DNA of 51,344 nt from DATFYM01 sp035315065 (GCA_035315065.1 DATFYM010000230.1:1-51344); one strand, 5' to 3'; positions 7,225 to 16,624 are shown, counted from the first letter of the stretch. The notes: generated by a model not told the origin, from the sequence alone. Program-made: numbers and translations.

Positions 7225-9162
7225 CTACCGAGGTCGGGACTCAGTCGTAGCGGCCAACACCTCCACGGTAACGCCGGACGGCATCTGGGCAGACCGGTAA
7301 ACCCTCTGGGTGGCTTTCTGAAAGTCGGCAGGTTGGGCCTCGTCAATTTTCTCGAACTTCTGAGGGTTGCGGTCGGTGAGCGGAAACCACGAGCTTTGCA
7401 CTTGCACCATGATGCGGTGGCCGCGCTGAAATGTACAGTACACGTCTGGAAGCTGGAATTCCACCTTATCGGGCTTGCCCGGCTCGAACGGCACCGGCTT
7501 CTCAAAGCTCTTTCGGAATTTGCCGCGAAAGGGCTCGCCGCGAACAAGCTGCTGATAGCCACCCATGCGCACGCCAGTAGGGTTCGGATCAGGGTCTGGG
7601 TAATTCCCCGGGTAAACGTCAATGAGCTTCACCACCCAGTCGGAGTCCGTGCCGGTGGTGGAGACATACAATGAGGCGGTGAGTGGTCCGGCGAAGGTCA
7701 CTTCTTCGTCGAGCGGTTCCGTCTGGTACACCAAGACGTCGGGGCGCCTCGCGGCGAAGCGCTGGTCGGCCGTCATGTAAGGGTAAGTCATCTGGGTGCT
7801 GATCCAAGAGATGTGCGGGACGGGCTTGGCGGGGTCGCTGACGTACTCATCGAATTCGTCAACCGAGACCGATGGCCGATCGTGGGAGAGGCGGCCCCCT
7901 CCCTCGAAATAGTACGTCTTCTTCTCAACATTGCCTGGTGGCCAGGCGTCGAGTTGGTGCCATTCGTCGCGCCCGGTTTCGAAAACGTAGGCGCCAGGCA
8001 GGGTCTCTTCGTCTTTGTCCTTGAGGTAGTGTTGGAAGAATGGAAACTCGATGTGCTCGCGAAAGAACTCGGCCGTCTTCTGATGGAAGCGCACGTCGCC
8101 CAGTGCCTCGCCGGCGTCGTAGTTCCACTGTCCGTGCGACCAAGGGCCTTCCACCAGCACGTTCACCGAGCCCGGGCTCTGCTTCGCGAGGGCCTCGTGC
8201 GTGTGGAGCGGCCCATAGACATCTTCAGCATCGAACCATCCCCCCACAGTCATTACGGCAGCCTTGATATTCTTCAAGTAGGGAAGCGGGTCGCGCGACT
8301 TCCAGAAGTCCGTGTACGCGTCGTGCGAGACGAGGTCCCGCCACCACTCGATCTGGCCCTTGAAGAACTTCTGGTCCGCGTTGCCCAGCGGTCCCATGCG
8401 CAGAAAGAAATCGTATCCGTCCGGGGTACCGAAATCGAACGCAGGGCCCGGCACTTGGTTGTCTCCCACCGCCGGCCGTCCAAAGGAAGAGAAGAAGCCA
8501 AAAGCGTGCGCCAGAAACAGTGCGCCGTTGTGCCGGAAATCGTCGCCGATAAACCATTCGGTGACCGGTGCCTGCGGCGAGACAGCTTTCAACGCCGGAT
8601 GCCCGCTCAAGGCGGCCATGGTAGCGTAGAAGCCGGGATACGACGTGCCCGAGATGCCGACGCGACCGTTGTGGTTGGGGATCGTTTTCAAGAGAAACTC
8701 AATGGTGTCGTAGGTGTCGCTCGCTTCGTCGACCTGGTTCGGCGCGGTCTTGTTGGGAATGAAGGGTCGGACGTGTACGAACTCGCCTTCCGACTTGCCT
8801 TTGCCCCGCACATCGCAGTAGGCGAAGATGTAGCCATCGCGTGCGAAGAATTCCGAGGGGCCGAGCGACCCGCGATAGTTGTCGATGCCATAGGGCGCCA
8901 CCGTATACGGCGTGCGCGACATCCAGATGGGATAGCGTTTTGAAGTGTCCTTGGGCGCGTAAACGGCAACGAACAGACTGATCCCATCACGCATCGTCAC
9001 CCGGTATTCCGATTTGGTGTAATTCGCCCGGATGTACTCGCGGAGGTCCTGAGTCTTCCGCTGCTGTTCTTGCGCGGCCAGTGGAGCCGGTGAAAGCGCG
9101 GTCAATAATGACAGCGCCAGTATAAGGATCACTGAAACGCCACGCTCCCTGCGCCTCTTCAT
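7225..9162 (-). CDS. CocE/NonD family alpha/beta hydrolase (S15-like acyl esterase), secreted
   Basis: The protein has 645 residues with an N-terminal signal peptide ending near LAAQEQQ. The nucleophile elbow GISGTSYPGF carries Ser; GGWFDAEDVYG supplies the usual Asp and EGPWSHGQWN the His of the triad. The C-terminal jelly roll (VYQTEPLDEEVTFAGPLTA through HRIMVQVQSSWFP) is typical of cocaine esterase, glutaryl-7-ACA acylase and alpha-amino-acid ester hydrolases. GGAGG lies about 10 nt before the ATG. It may cleave esters or amides outside the cytoplasm. The substrate is not predictable. Confidence 0.9.
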   Translation of the reverse strand: MKRRRERGVSVILILALSLLTALSPAPLAAQEQQRKTQDLREYIRANYTKSEYRVTMRDGISLFVAVYAPKDTSKRYPIWMSRTPYTVAPYGIDNYRGSLGPSEFFARDGYIFAYCDVRGKGKSEGEFVHVRPFIPNKTAPNQVDEASDTYDTIEFLLKTIPNHNGRVGISGTSYPGFYATMAALSGHPALKAVSPQAPVTEWFIGDDFRHNGALFLAHAFGFFSSFGRPAVGDNQVPGPAFDFGTPDGYDFFLRMGPLGNADQKFFKGQIEWWRDLVSHDAYTDFWKSRDPLPYLKNIKAAVMTVGGWFDAEDVYGPLHTHEALAKQSPGSVNVLVEGPWSHGQWNYDAGEALGDVRFHQKTAEFFREHIEFPFFQHYLKDKDEETLPGAYVFETGRDEWHQLDAWPPGNVEKKTYYFEGGGRLSHDRPSVSVDEFDEYVSDPAKPVPHISWISTQMTYPYMTADQRFAARRPDVLVYQTEPLDEEVTFAGPLTASLYVSTTGTDSDWVVKLIDVYPGNYPDPDPNPTGVRMGGYQQLVRGEPFRGKFRKSFEKPVPFEPGKPDKVEFQLPDVYCTFQRGHRIMVQVQSSWFPLTDRNPQKFEKIDEAQPADFQKATQRVYRSAQMPSGVTVEVLAATTESRPR

Positions 9163-9350
9163 AATGTTCTTGCCTCCATACCGTCACGGCGATTCGGAAA
9201 AGCTCCGGTCTTACCCGCGTTGAGTTCCCTCAACTGGTCAGTATACGGCGGTCAATGTTCCGTGAATGCGCCGTTGAATGTTGATGCCGTCAGCTATCGT
9301 CACCAGCCTCGCCCCCAGGCTTTTGCTGACGGCTGGTAGCTGGAAGAAGC

Positions 9351-10244
9351 CTACATCTCGTATTTCGCGGCCATCCCCTTGAGAAACTCCAGCGACTCGC
9401 GATACTGCGCGTCGAGGTCGGGGACCATCCCCACGTCCACAGCCACGTACCCGGCGAATTCGTGCTTCTTGAGGCCCTGGAAGACTCCGTCCCAATCGAC
9501 AGTGCCACGCCCGCAGGCGAAGTGATCGTTCACGCGGCCGTCGTTATCGGCGGCGTGGACGTAGAAAATCCGGCTGCCGAACTTTTCCACGCTAAGGGCC
9601 AGGATTTCTTTCTGGGCGTTGAGGTGTGCGGTATCGAGCACGGCGCCGAAGTTTTGGTCGCCGACAGCATCCATCATACGCAGGATGGCGTCCGTGTTGC
9701 TCAGCAGTTCTCCCACGCGGGGCTCGACGCAGAAGCGCAGGCCGGCTCTCTTCGCCTCCGAAGTCATGAACGAGAAGCTCTCCACCATGGCAGACCACTG
9801 GCTTTGCCAGCGGAAGCCAGGATCGATTTCCACCGTGAAGTGCTTGCCATAGCTGATACTCTCCTGATAAGGCGAATCGCCGCGAAACTTGAGCGGCGGC
9901 GTGAAGCTGTCACCCTGGATGGTGGCGCAATCGAAGAAATTGGCAATCTCGATGGCGCGCCGGAACAGGTCCCAGGATTCCTCCCGTTCTCCGCGATCGA
10001 GGCTCACCGAACCGGGCAGCACCGGGCAAAAGTTGATCACGCGCAGCCCTTCGCCGTCGCAAAAGTTCTTGAGCTCCTGGCGGCGCTCGTAGACGGCCAG
10101 AAGGTTCTCGCGACGCACGCCTTCCAGCTCGACGCAGTCAAAGCCGAGCGCTTTCATTTCGTCCAAAACACGAAAGGTGTCCGCGAGTGAGGGCGGATAG
10201 CCGTACTTCGAGATCGCATAGAGCCAGCAGCAGCTAACTTTCAA
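9351..10244 (-). CDS. sugar phosphate isomerase/epimerase (TIM barrel)
   Basis: The protein has 297 residues. TTG 10244 is chosen as start because GGAGG is 5 nt upstream and the homologous region begins at KVSCCWLYAISKYGYP. Upstream codons of the open frame are only repeat DNA. Metal and substrate motifs include DCVELEGVR, GLRFCVEPRVGE (Glu), NFGAVLDTAHLNAQ (Asp/His), FYVHAADNDGRVNDHF and YVAVDVGM. No signal peptide is visible, so it is probably cytosolic, unlike the isomerase at 3436. A heptamer hairpin separates it from the NIPSNAP gene upstream. Confidence 0.85.
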   Translation of the reverse strand: MKVSCCWLYAISKYGYPPSLADTFRVLDEMKALGFDCVELEGVRRENLLAVYERRQELKNFCDGEGLRVINFCPVLPGSVSLDRGEREESWDLFRRAIEIANFFDCATIQGDSFTPPLKFRGDSPYQESISYGKHFTVEIDPGFRWQSQWSAMVESFSFMTSEAKRAGLRFCVEPRVGELLSNTDAILRMMDAVGDQNFGAVLDTAHLNAQKEILALSVEKFGSRIFYVHAADNDGRVNDHFACGRGTVDWDGVFQGLKKHEFAGYVAVDVGMVPDLDAQYRESLEFLKGMAAKYEM

Positions 10245-10257
10245 GGTGACCTCCTGC

Positions 10258-10480
10258 TCGGGACTCGGGAAAGAGCGGGGTTCGGGATTCGGGGTTCGAA
10301 GAGTGGGGCTCGAAACCGGGACTCGCGACTCGCAAAGAAAAGCGGGTTCGGGATTCGAAGAAGAACAAAGGCCAACCAGAGACGCTTTTCTGCGAGTCCC
10401 GAGTCCCGCCTCCCGGCCTTCGTCTGCGAACCCTGCATCCCGAACCCCGAAGCCCCGCTTTCTTGAATCCCGAGTCCCTA
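10258..10480. repeat. heptamer repeat hairpin (GGGATTC/GGGACTC units)
   Basis: Left arrays of GGGTTCG/GGATTCG/GGGACTC-type units (10258-10360) face reverse-complement arrays (about 10392-10480: GAGTCCCGAGTCCCG, CGAACCCCGAAGCCCC). They form a long imperfect hairpin between two same-strand genes. The stop codon of the upstream gene lies at its edge. Confidence 0.8.
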
Positions 10481-11287
10481 AATCTGTGAATACCCTGCGG
10501 GTGAGAGAATCACGTTCGTAATGCTGGAAACGATCTCCCCATCGGTGTTGCCCACTCTTGTGCTCAGCGCCTTCCATTCGGGGTCGGCGGCGAAGGCGGC
10601 CCAGTTCCGGGTGCGCTCCTCCATGTCCGCGAAGGTGACCATGTAGGTCAGGCTCGGCATGCCGGCGCCGATCAGCGTCTCGCCAAAGAACACGGCATGC
10701 AGACCCGTTCGCCTGAAGATCGCGATCTCGGCGCCGTTGAACATTCCGATCTTGGTGCGATTGGCCTTCTTGCTGTGACTCTCGTAGGTGCGAAGCTCAA
10801 AGATGCGCGGCTTGTTCTCGGCCTTAGCGGGTGGCACTTCCAGCTTTGGCATGCCCTCGAAGGCCACGAGCAAAGAGCTTTCCATGCGTACGTAGGCAGG
10901 GTCGGTCGGGGGTGGATTGATGAAGACGGCACCGGCTCTCAAATACTCCGGGTCGGCCGCCATCCGATCGGGGAGTGTAGCCGCGGACTCCGCCGACGCG
11001 TGTGGTATCAGCACATAAAGCGAAGGGCTGCCCGGTCCAATGGTGACACTGAAAGCGCCCACCGGATTGATCCCGAGGCGGTTCATCGCCGGGATGGCGG
11101 CGTCGCGATAGAAATCGTCGATCAGTTTTTGCTGCGGACCCCGGCGCAGCAGGTATCTTCGCAACTCGTAATACTCGCGGCCGGCCGCTGCCGGCGCGGC
11201 ATCGGGACCCCTCGCATCAACCGAGGGCGTCGTTCCCGCCAGTGCCGAGGCGGCCAGCGAGGAAGCTAAGAATCCACGTCTTTTCAT
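10478..11287 (-). CDS. NIPSNAP family protein, Tat-exported
   Basis: The protein has 269 residues starting MKRRGFLASSLAAS, a Tat signal. GGAGAAACGAC lies before ATG 11287, and the longer frame has no ribosome site. Two ferredoxin-like NIPSNAP repeats follow: YYELRRYLLRRGPQQKLIDD with PAMNRLGINPVGAF, and IFELRTYESHSKKANRTKI with IFRRTGLHAVFFGETLIG. Members with this architecture are common in Acidobacteriota and Planctomycetota sugar loci; their biochemical role is unknown. Its stop codon sits in the edge of a heptamer array. Confidence 0.88.
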   Translation of the reverse strand: MKRRGFLASSLAASALAGTTPSVDARGPDAAPAAAGREYYELRRYLLRRGPQQKLIDDFYRDAAIPAMNRLGINPVGAFSVTIGPGSPSLYVLIPHASAESAATLPDRMAADPEYLRAGAVFINPPPTDPAYVRMESSLLVAFEGMPKLEVPPAKAENKPRIFELRTYESHSKKANRTKIGMFNGAEIAIFRRTGLHAVFFGETLIGAGMPSLTYMVTFADMEERTRNWAAFAADPEWKALSTRVGNTDGEIVSSITNVILSPAGYSQI

Positions 11288-11439
11288 GTCGTTTCTCCAG
11301 AACTCGTGATAAGCACGACAACATTGTATGTCATACGGCGCGAAGAAAAAAGGCAAAGGAAAGTGCGGCTCCATGGTACTTTCGATTTGCTTAGGCTGCG
11401 GGTGAAGGGAGAACGATGAAAAACGGGGTTGGTAGAGTC

Positions 11440-11490
11440 TTCATTCTGACTTCTGACTTCTGACTTCCCTCTTCTGACCCCTAACTTCTC
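11440..11490. repeat. heptamer array (TTCTGAC units) abutting a start codon
   Basis: Units of the type TTCTGAC are repeated with period 7, with some drift (CCTCTTCTGACCCCTAACTTC). The array ends directly at the ATG of the MFS gene at 11491, which therefore has no Shine-Dalgarno sequence in front of it. Confidence 0.8.
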
Positions 11491-12789
11491 ATGAAGCCTC
11501 TGAAGCACCTTCGCTGGTGGATCGTGTGGACGCTCTTCGGCTCCACGGTCATCAACTACATCGACCGCCAGACGCTGTCGGTTCTGGCGCCTTTCATTGC
11601 CATCACCCAGCACGGCCGGACGATCCGGCTGAGTGACGTGGACTACTCGCATATCGTCTTCTGGTTCCAGATCGCCTATGCCGTGATGTGGCTGGTGGGC
11701 GGGGTGCTCATCGACCTCATCGGCACGCGGTTGGGCCTGACCCTGGCCATGATCTGGTGGTCGGTGGCGAGCATGCTGCCGTCGCTCGCGAGGTCGGTTT
11801 TTTCCTTCAGCATTTTTCGGTTTCTGCTCGGCATCGGCGAGGGCTGCAACTGGCCTGGCGCGAGCAAGACTGTCGCCGAATGGTTTCCGGCCCGGGAGCG
11901 GGGACTGGCGGTGGCCATCTTCGACAGCGGTTCGAGCATCGGCGGATTCATTGCGCCACCGCTTGTCGCCTTTATCGCGTCTAATTTCGGCTGGCGCTTC
12001 GCCTTCTTCACCTCCGGCATGCTCGGACTGCTCTGGGTGGCTGTTTGGCTCAAGCTTTATTATCCTCTTGCCCGTCACCCGAGGGTGGGCGCGGAAGAGC
12101 GCCAATTGATCGAGTCGGGCCGCGACGCTCCCTCCGATACGGCCGATACGGCAGAGAAGAGCGTCGGGCGCTGGCCCAATCGATGGTTCGGACTGCTGCG
12201 GCAATCCAACCTGTGGGGTATCGTTCTTGGCCGCTCGCTTACCGATCCGATCTGGTGGTTTTACGTTTTCTGGATCCCGAAGTACCTGCACGACGCGCGC
12301 GGCTTCGACCTGAAGCACATCGGGATTTTCGCCGGCATCCCGTATCTGGCGTCCGATCTCGGTAACTTCACCGGCGGGCTGGTCTCCGGGTATCTCATCC
12401 GGCGGGGCGTGCCGGTGGTCCGCGCGCGCAAAGCTGTGTGTGTGGTGAGTTCGCTGCCGATTCTCGCCGGCATTCCCGCCGCGCTCGCTCACAGTCCGTA
12501 CTCGGCGTTGGCCCTCATCAGCCTGGCCACGTGGGGCTACGCGAGCTGGTCGACCATGGGGCTCACTTTTCCGTCGGATTTGTTCCCGCAGGAGGTGGTG
12601 GCTTCGGTCACCGGATTGAGCGGGCTCGGCGCCGCCGGGATCAGCGCGCTTTCAACACTGGGCGTGGGCTTGCTGGTGGCCAGGTTTTCCTATGTCCCCG
12701 CGTTTATCGCTGCCGGTACGGTTCCGCTGCTGGCCACCGCCTGCGTCCTGATTCTCATCCACGCACCCGAAACACGAGCCAGTAGCTGA
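11491..12789 (+). CDS. MFS transporter, hexuronate/anion:cation symporter (ACS) type
   Basis: The protein has 432 residues with about 12 membrane segments. TM1 carries NYIDRQTLSVLAP, the signature of the ACS/ExuT branch. RFLLGIGEGCNWPGASKTVAEWFP and RGLAVAIFDSGSSIGG follow in TM4-5, and LARSLTDPIWWFYVFWIPKYL-type sequence begins the second half. It probably imports a sugar acid with protons or sodium into the cytosol. It is divergent from the sugar-enzyme block 9351-11287 and is probably its transporter. The start is ATG 11491; the region before it is repeat DNA, so initiation may be unusual. Confidence 0.88.
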   Translation: MKPLKHLRWWIVWTLFGSTVINYIDRQTLSVLAPFIAITQHGRTIRLSDVDYSHIVFWFQIAYAVMWLVGGVLIDLIGTRLGLTLAMIWWSVASMLPSLARSVFSFSIFRFLLGIGEGCNWPGASKTVAEWFPARERGLAVAIFDSGSSIGGFIAPPLVAFIASNFGWRFAFFTSGMLGLLWVAVWLKLYYPLARHPRVGAEERQLIESGRDAPSDTADTAEKSVGRWPNRWFGLLRQSNLWGIVLGRSLTDPIWWFYVFWIPKYLHDARGFDLKHIGIFAGIPYLASDLGNFTGGLVSGYLIRRGVPVVRARKAVCVVSSLPILAGIPAALAHSPYSALALISLATWGYASWSTMGLTFPSDLFPQEVVASVTGLSGLGAAGISALSTLGVGLLVARFSYVPAFIAAGTVPLLATACVLILIHAPETRASS

Positions 12790-12980
12790 GCCCGTAAATA
12801 CCTAAGAGAGACTTGACTCCGAGTCGCCAAGTGGGGCCTTTCGCGACCGACTTTTGTAGGTGGGGCTAAGCCCCGCCCTTCCAAACCCGTCGTGGGAATC
12901 GGGGCTAGAATCCTCCGCCGCTCCGCGACTTCTCGCGACCAACTGCCTACTGCCTGCCGCCTCCGGTCCACCGCCCGTGG

Positions 12981-12988
12981 TAGAATAC
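12981..12988 (+). promoter_or_regulatory. extended -10 element (TGGTAGAAT) at the yceH start
   Basis: GTGGTAGAAT ends about 4 nt before ATG 12991. If it is the -10 box, transcription would begin within the first codons of that ATG. The transcript would then be leaderless or initiate at GTG 13006. Confidence 0.35.
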
Positions 12989-12990
12989 GG

Positions 12991-13659
12991 ATGAGAGCGG
13001 ACACCGTGATCATCCAATTGAACCAAGTTGAAGCCCGAGTGCTGGGCTCGCTGATGGAAAAGGAGGCCACCACTCCGGATTACTATCCACTGTCGTTGAA
13101 CGCGCTTGTTAACGCGTGCAACCAGAAATCGAATCGCGAACCGGTGATGGATCTCGATGAGGTCGCGGTGCACGAGGCATTGGACTCACTCGACGAAAAA
13201 GGACTGGCGCGCGCCATGAGTCTGCTGGACAGCCGCGTGACCAAATACGGGCACCGCCTCCAAGAGGTTTTCAACTTTGACCGCCGCGAGACCGCCATCC
13301 TTTGCGTGTTGCTGCTGCGCGGACCGCAGACGCCCGGCGAGCTCCGCACGCGCGGGGAACGCCTGTATCGCTTCGAGGACTTGGACAGCGTGGAATTGGC
13401 CCTGAACCGCCTGATCGAGCGCGACCCACCGCTGGTGAAAAAGCTTCCCCGGCTACCAGGCACCAAGGAGTCGCGATACGCCCACCTGTTGTGTGGCGAC
13501 GTGGAAGGCTGGGAGCCTCCGCCCGAGTCGAGTTCAGCCCCAAGCGCCCCCCGTGACGACGAAAGGCTTACCCGGCTGGAGAATGAGGTGGTCAACCTTC
13601 AGCAGGAAGTCGCCGATTTGAAGCGCCAACTGGCAGACTTTCAAAAGCAGTTTGAGTGA
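12991..13659 (+). CDS. YceH/UPF0502 family protein (DUF480)
   Basis: The protein has 222 residues. The family signature is clear: LNQVEARVLGSLMEKEATTP, YYPLSLNALVNACNQKSNR, TILCVLLLRGPQTPGELRTR-like sequence and LPGTKESRYAHLLCG. It has two winged-helix domains, then a C-terminal coiled coil (RLENEVVNLQQEVADLKRQL). Function is poorly defined; a DNA-binding role is inferred from the fold. ATG 12991 lies right behind a TAGAAT box. GTG 13006 (VIIQLNQVEAR) is an alternative start that fits the homology equally well. Confidence 0.9.
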   Translation: MRADTVIIQLNQVEARVLGSLMEKEATTPDYYPLSLNALVNACNQKSNREPVMDLDEVAVHEALDSLDEKGLARAMSLLDSRVTKYGHRLQEVFNFDRRETAILCVLLLRGPQTPGELRTRGERLYRFEDLDSVELALNRLIERDPPLVKKLPRLPGTKESRYAHLLCGDVEGWEPPPESSSAPSAPRDDERLTRLENEVVNLQQEVADLKRQLADFQKQFE

Positions 13660-13761
13660 CGGGATTGGCCAGCCGCTGAAGAATGCCTGAAATCCAAAGA
13701 AGTCGGCTTCGGACTGCGACAGGGTTTATGGAGGTTTCGTTCGGTGGTGCTGCCGCGAATC

Positions 13762-13956
13762 TTAAATGAAGAGCGGCGCGTCGTCCGAGGACTGCTCCGC
13801 GGCGGGTTGGTCGGCGAACGGGCCCCTGGACGAAAACGGCAGGAGACACAAAGCAGCGAAGACGACGACGCCCAGCGCCGTGGCGGAGGGGTGGCGTCGC
13901 GCCCACTCTAACAAGCTGTTCCTGGAATCCTTCTCGGGCAATCGGTCTTCGTGCAT
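13762..13956 (-). CDS. small hypothetical single-pass membrane protein
   Basis: The protein has 64 residues from ATG 13956 (MHEDRLPEKDSRNSLLEWA). One hydrophobic segment (ATALGVVVFAALCLLPF, about 29-45) is preceded by charged residues and followed by a short acidic tail ending DDAPLFI. GGGAG lies about 9 nt before the ATG. No family is recognised. A perfect palindrome 60 bp upstream may be an operator for it. The gene is plausible rather than certain. Confidence 0.5.
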   Translation of the reverse strand: MHEDRLPEKDSRNSLLEWARRHPSATALGVVVFAALCLLPFSSRGPFADQPAAEQSSDDAPLFI

Positions 13957-14015
13957 CAGGGTCACTCCCTGCCACGTAGATCGGCATCGAGCCGTCATGG
14001 CTTTAGTCTATGGTA

Positions 14016-14032
14016 CATCCAAAGTTTGGATG
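14016..14032. promoter_or_regulatory. perfect 17-bp palindrome, possible operator
   Basis: CATCCAAAGTTTGGATG is an 8+1+8 perfect palindrome in the space between a minus-strand gene start (13956) and a heptamer element. The length suits a dimeric repressor. No poly-T follows, so a terminator is unlikely. Confidence 0.4.
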
Positions 14033-14091
14033 CTGAAGGTTAAGCCCACGTTACCGTTTGGCTAAACGCGCATGAAAATCAAGGGGGAGCG

Positions 14092-14226
<135 letters not shown>

Positions 14227-14231
<5 letters not shown>

Positions 14232-14622
14232 TGCTTCGTTTCTTCGCGCCCCCGGCGGGCCTCTGTCCCGTCGTCAACCTGATAACGGCGGCGGCAGCCG
14301 TGTAGCGTACCGTATCGTTGGGGTCATCGAGGGCGAATTCAATATCGTCAAAGAGCTTGGGATCGCCTCGTCGCGCGATAGCATCGAGAGCCGCGGCGCA
14401 CACAATCCAGCTCTTGTCCGGCGCCGCTTCCGCCAGCGCCTTGCCGGCCTCGGGATCGGGATCGTCGGCGAGCACCCTAGCCGCCGCAGCGCGCACCGGA
14501 GAGACATCATCCATCACCAACGTCTTCACCGCCCCATACCCAAAGCCGGCGAACGGTATGAAGCCGATGCCCGTCTCAAAACCCAGTTCGGCCGTTTTTC
14601 TTGCGTCATGAAGGGTCTTCAT
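14227..14622 (-). CDS. HEAT-repeat protein, possibly N-terminally truncated
   Basis: The frame gives 131 residues from ATG 14622, overlapping the end of actD by 17 nt. Residues 40-120 hold HEAT units: SPVRAAAARVLADDPDPEAG, KSWIVCAAALDAIARRGDP and NDTVRYTAAAAVIRLT. The tail is basic (AGGAKKRSK). The first 40 residues (ELGFETGIGFIPFAGFGYGA) look like the middle of a longer protein, so the gene may be a fragment joined to the operon by rearrangement. It occupies the place where actE would be expected. It is probably a scaffold or protein-binding domain. Confidence 0.65.
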
Positions 14623-15148
14623 CTGATCGGCACACCACGGACTCGGCTCCTGCTGAGCGCAAGGCCCGCTCGATTTCCACCCGCACGCTCTCCGGCGGGT
14701 TCCGCACGCCCACCACGATCTTGCCCTCCGCGACGGCAGGGTCGGCGAGAGGCGAGCGCCGCCCGGGAACATGCGTGGCGACGGCGAGGGTCCCGAGAGT
14801 GGCGAGAATTGCGCCCAGCATGGTCAACTCGTAGGTGATGATGCCGTTGGTCCAGTGGGGCGAGAGCGGCATGCCACCGGTCGGCAGCGGGTAGGCCCTC
14901 TGGGTGAACGCGGTCAAGAAATAGCCGCCGACGCCCCCCACCAGGCCGCCCAGCGCGGCGATCCAGGGCATTGAAGTCCGCTGCCCCAGGCGTCCGAATT
15001 CGTACTCGTCGAAGGGTTCCGACGAGACCACCTCGATCCCGAGCGCTTCGCCGCCGAAGTACTTGAAGGTCACCTGCAGAGCCATATGGGCCCTTTCGGC
15101 GGCCTCAGGATCGGGGTAGATGCCGTAGATCGCTTTCAAGTTTGACAT
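14606..15148 (-). CDS. actD: ActD-like membrane subunit (DUF3341)
   Basis: The protein has 180 residues and two membrane segments (MPWIAALGGLVGGVGGYFL; ELTMLGAILATLGTLAVAT). The N-terminal YGIYPDPEAAERAHMAL motif is typical of DUF3341. In alternative complex III, ActD anchors the peripheral subunits beside ActC. It lies 81 nt after actC, with a perfect 13-bp heptamer hairpin between them. No strong Shine-Dalgarno sequence precedes the ATG. Confidence 0.88.
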   Translation of the reverse strand: MSNLKAIYGIYPDPEAAERAHMALQVTFKYFGGEALGIEVVSSEPFDEYEFGRLGQRTSMPWIAALGGLVGGVGGYFLTAFTQRAYPLPTGGMPLSPHWTNGIITYELTMLGAILATLGTLAVATHVPGRRSPLADPAVAEGKIVVGVRNPPESVRVEIERALRSAGAESVVCRSDEDPS

Positions 15149-15154
15149 ACCGCA

Positions 15155-15216
15155 ATCAGCTCTCAGCCCTCAGCTCTCATCAAGAAAGTTGGATCGTCTT
15201 GCTGAGAGCTGAGGGC
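15155..15216. repeat. heptamer hairpin between actC and actD
   Basis: The array of (T/C)CTCAGC units ends in CCCTCAGCTCTCA (15167-15179). It pairs perfectly over 13 bp with TGAGAGCTGAGGG (15203-15215) across a 23-nt loop. Confidence 0.85.
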
Positions 15217-15229
15217 GCTTTCCAAAAAA

Positions 15230-16624
15230 TCACAAATCCTCCAGCGCCGCATCGGAGTCAAGGTCGGGCAGCTCGTCTGAGAGAGGTTCCTCGACCGGCA
15301 CGATCTCCAGCAGGCCCTCCGGCGCCCGATGGCGTGATCCGAGCTTCAACTCCCAGATGGAGATGATCGGCACAAACTTCGCGAACAACAGGTACAGCAG
15401 AACCATGCCGGTGAACGTCCCTCCGGTGATCGTCAACTCAGCCCACGTCGGCCGGTAACTGCCCCACGCGTAGGGTAGATACTTGTGCGACAGCGAAGGG
15501 ACGATGATCAGAAAACGCTCGAGCCACATTCCCACCACGATGGTGCAGGCGGCGAGGGTGGTACCGGCAATCGTGCGCAGTTTCTTAATCGCCAGCAGGG
15601 GAAAGGGAATGAGGAAATTGCAGAAAACCATGGCCCAGAAGAGCGGCGCGAAGGGACCGCGTTGCGTAGAGAGAAAGACGGCCATCTCCGCGGGCTCGTT
15701 GCCATACCAGACGGTCAGGCGCTCGGCAAAGACGAAGTAGAGCCAGAGCAGGCTCATCATCAGCAGGAGCTTGCCCAGGTTGTCGAAATGGACCGGTTGC
15801 AGGTACTCCTCGAGGTGGAGGAACTTGCGCAGGCCCGACATGGCGATGATCAGTGCGGCGATGCCGCTGAAGATGGCGCCGGCCACGAAATACGGACCAA
15901 AGATGGTGGAGTGCCACATGGGAACCGGAGCCATAGCAAAGTCCCAGGAGACGATGGTGTGGACCGACACCGCGACAGGAATGATGACGATCGCCATGAT
16001 GTGCATCGCGGCCTCCAGCCGATGCCATTGCCGCCCGGTGCCGCTCCAGCCGAACGCCAGCGCGGTGTAAAGCCTCTTGCGCCACCCGCTGCTCTTGTCC
16101 CGGATCAGTGCCCAGTCCGGAATAACCGGCAACAGGAGAAAAGCGAGGCTGCCCGTGAGATAGGTAAGGATGGCGAAACAATCCCAAAGCAGGGGCGAGC
16201 GAAAGTTCGGCCAGAGCAGGCGCCCGTTCGGATAAGGTAAAAGCCAGAAGAAAAGCCACGGTCTCCCGAGGTGGATGATCGGGAACAGAGCCCCAATCGA
16301 CAGTGCGAACACCGTGATCACTTCGGCGCAGCGCGTCACCGGCCGCCGCCACGTGGCGTTGGCAAGGCGCAAAATGGCGGAGATCAGCGTGCCGGCGTGG
16401 CTGATGCCGATCCAGAAGACGAAGTTGGTGACATAGAACCCCCAGAACACGGGCCGGTTGATGCCGGTGATACCGAACCCGGCGCTGATCTGGTAAAAGA
16501 ACGTCGCGTAAGCGGCCACCACGCCCAGGCTCAACACGACGGCGGCCACCCAGAAGCGCCACGAAGTGTGGAACACCGGGCGAAGGAGATCGTCGTTAAT
16601 CTCGGCGTTGGTCTTGGTCACCAT
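15230..16624 (-). CDS. actC: ActC-like NrfD/PsrC family integral membrane subunit
   Basis: The protein has 464 residues and about ten membrane helices. PVFWGFYVTNFVFWIGISHAGT is the conserved NrfD core of alternative complex III and related quinone-reactive subunits, followed by HLGRPWLFFWLLPYPN and SVHTIVSWDFAMAPVPMWHST. It would hold the quinol-binding site and pass electrons to the Fe-S subunit ActB2. The C-terminus is acidic (ELPDLDSDAALEDL). It is the fourth gene of the act operon, flanked on both sides by heptamer hairpins. Confidence 0.92.
   Translation of the reverse strand: MVTKTNAEINDDLLRPVFHTSWRFWVAAVVLSLGVVAAYATFFYQISAGFGITGINRPVFWGFYVTNFVFWIGISHAGTLISAILRLANATWRRPVTRCAEVITVFALSIGALFPIIHLGRPWLFFWLLPYPNGRLLWPNFRSPLLWDCFAILTYLTGSLAFLLLPVIPDWALIRDKSSGWRKRLYTALAFGWSGTGRQWHRLEAAMHIMAIVIIPVAVSVHTIVSWDFAMAPVPMWHSTIFGPYFVAGAIFSGIAALIIAMSGLRKFLHLEEYLQPVHFDNLGKLLLMMSLLWLYFVFAERLTVWYGNEPAEMAVFLSTQRGPFAPLFWAMVFCNFLIPFPLLAIKKLRTIAGTTLAACTIVVGMWLERFLIIVPSLSHKYLPYAWGSYRPTWAELTITGGTFTGMVLLYLLFAKFVPIISIWELKLGSRHRAPEGLLEIVPVEEPLSDELPDLDSDAALEDL

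Noticed and set aside
11284..12492. Minus-strand 402-codon open frame
   Set aside because: It lies antisense to the MFS transporter, whose frame has clear membrane motifs; this is a high-GC shadow.
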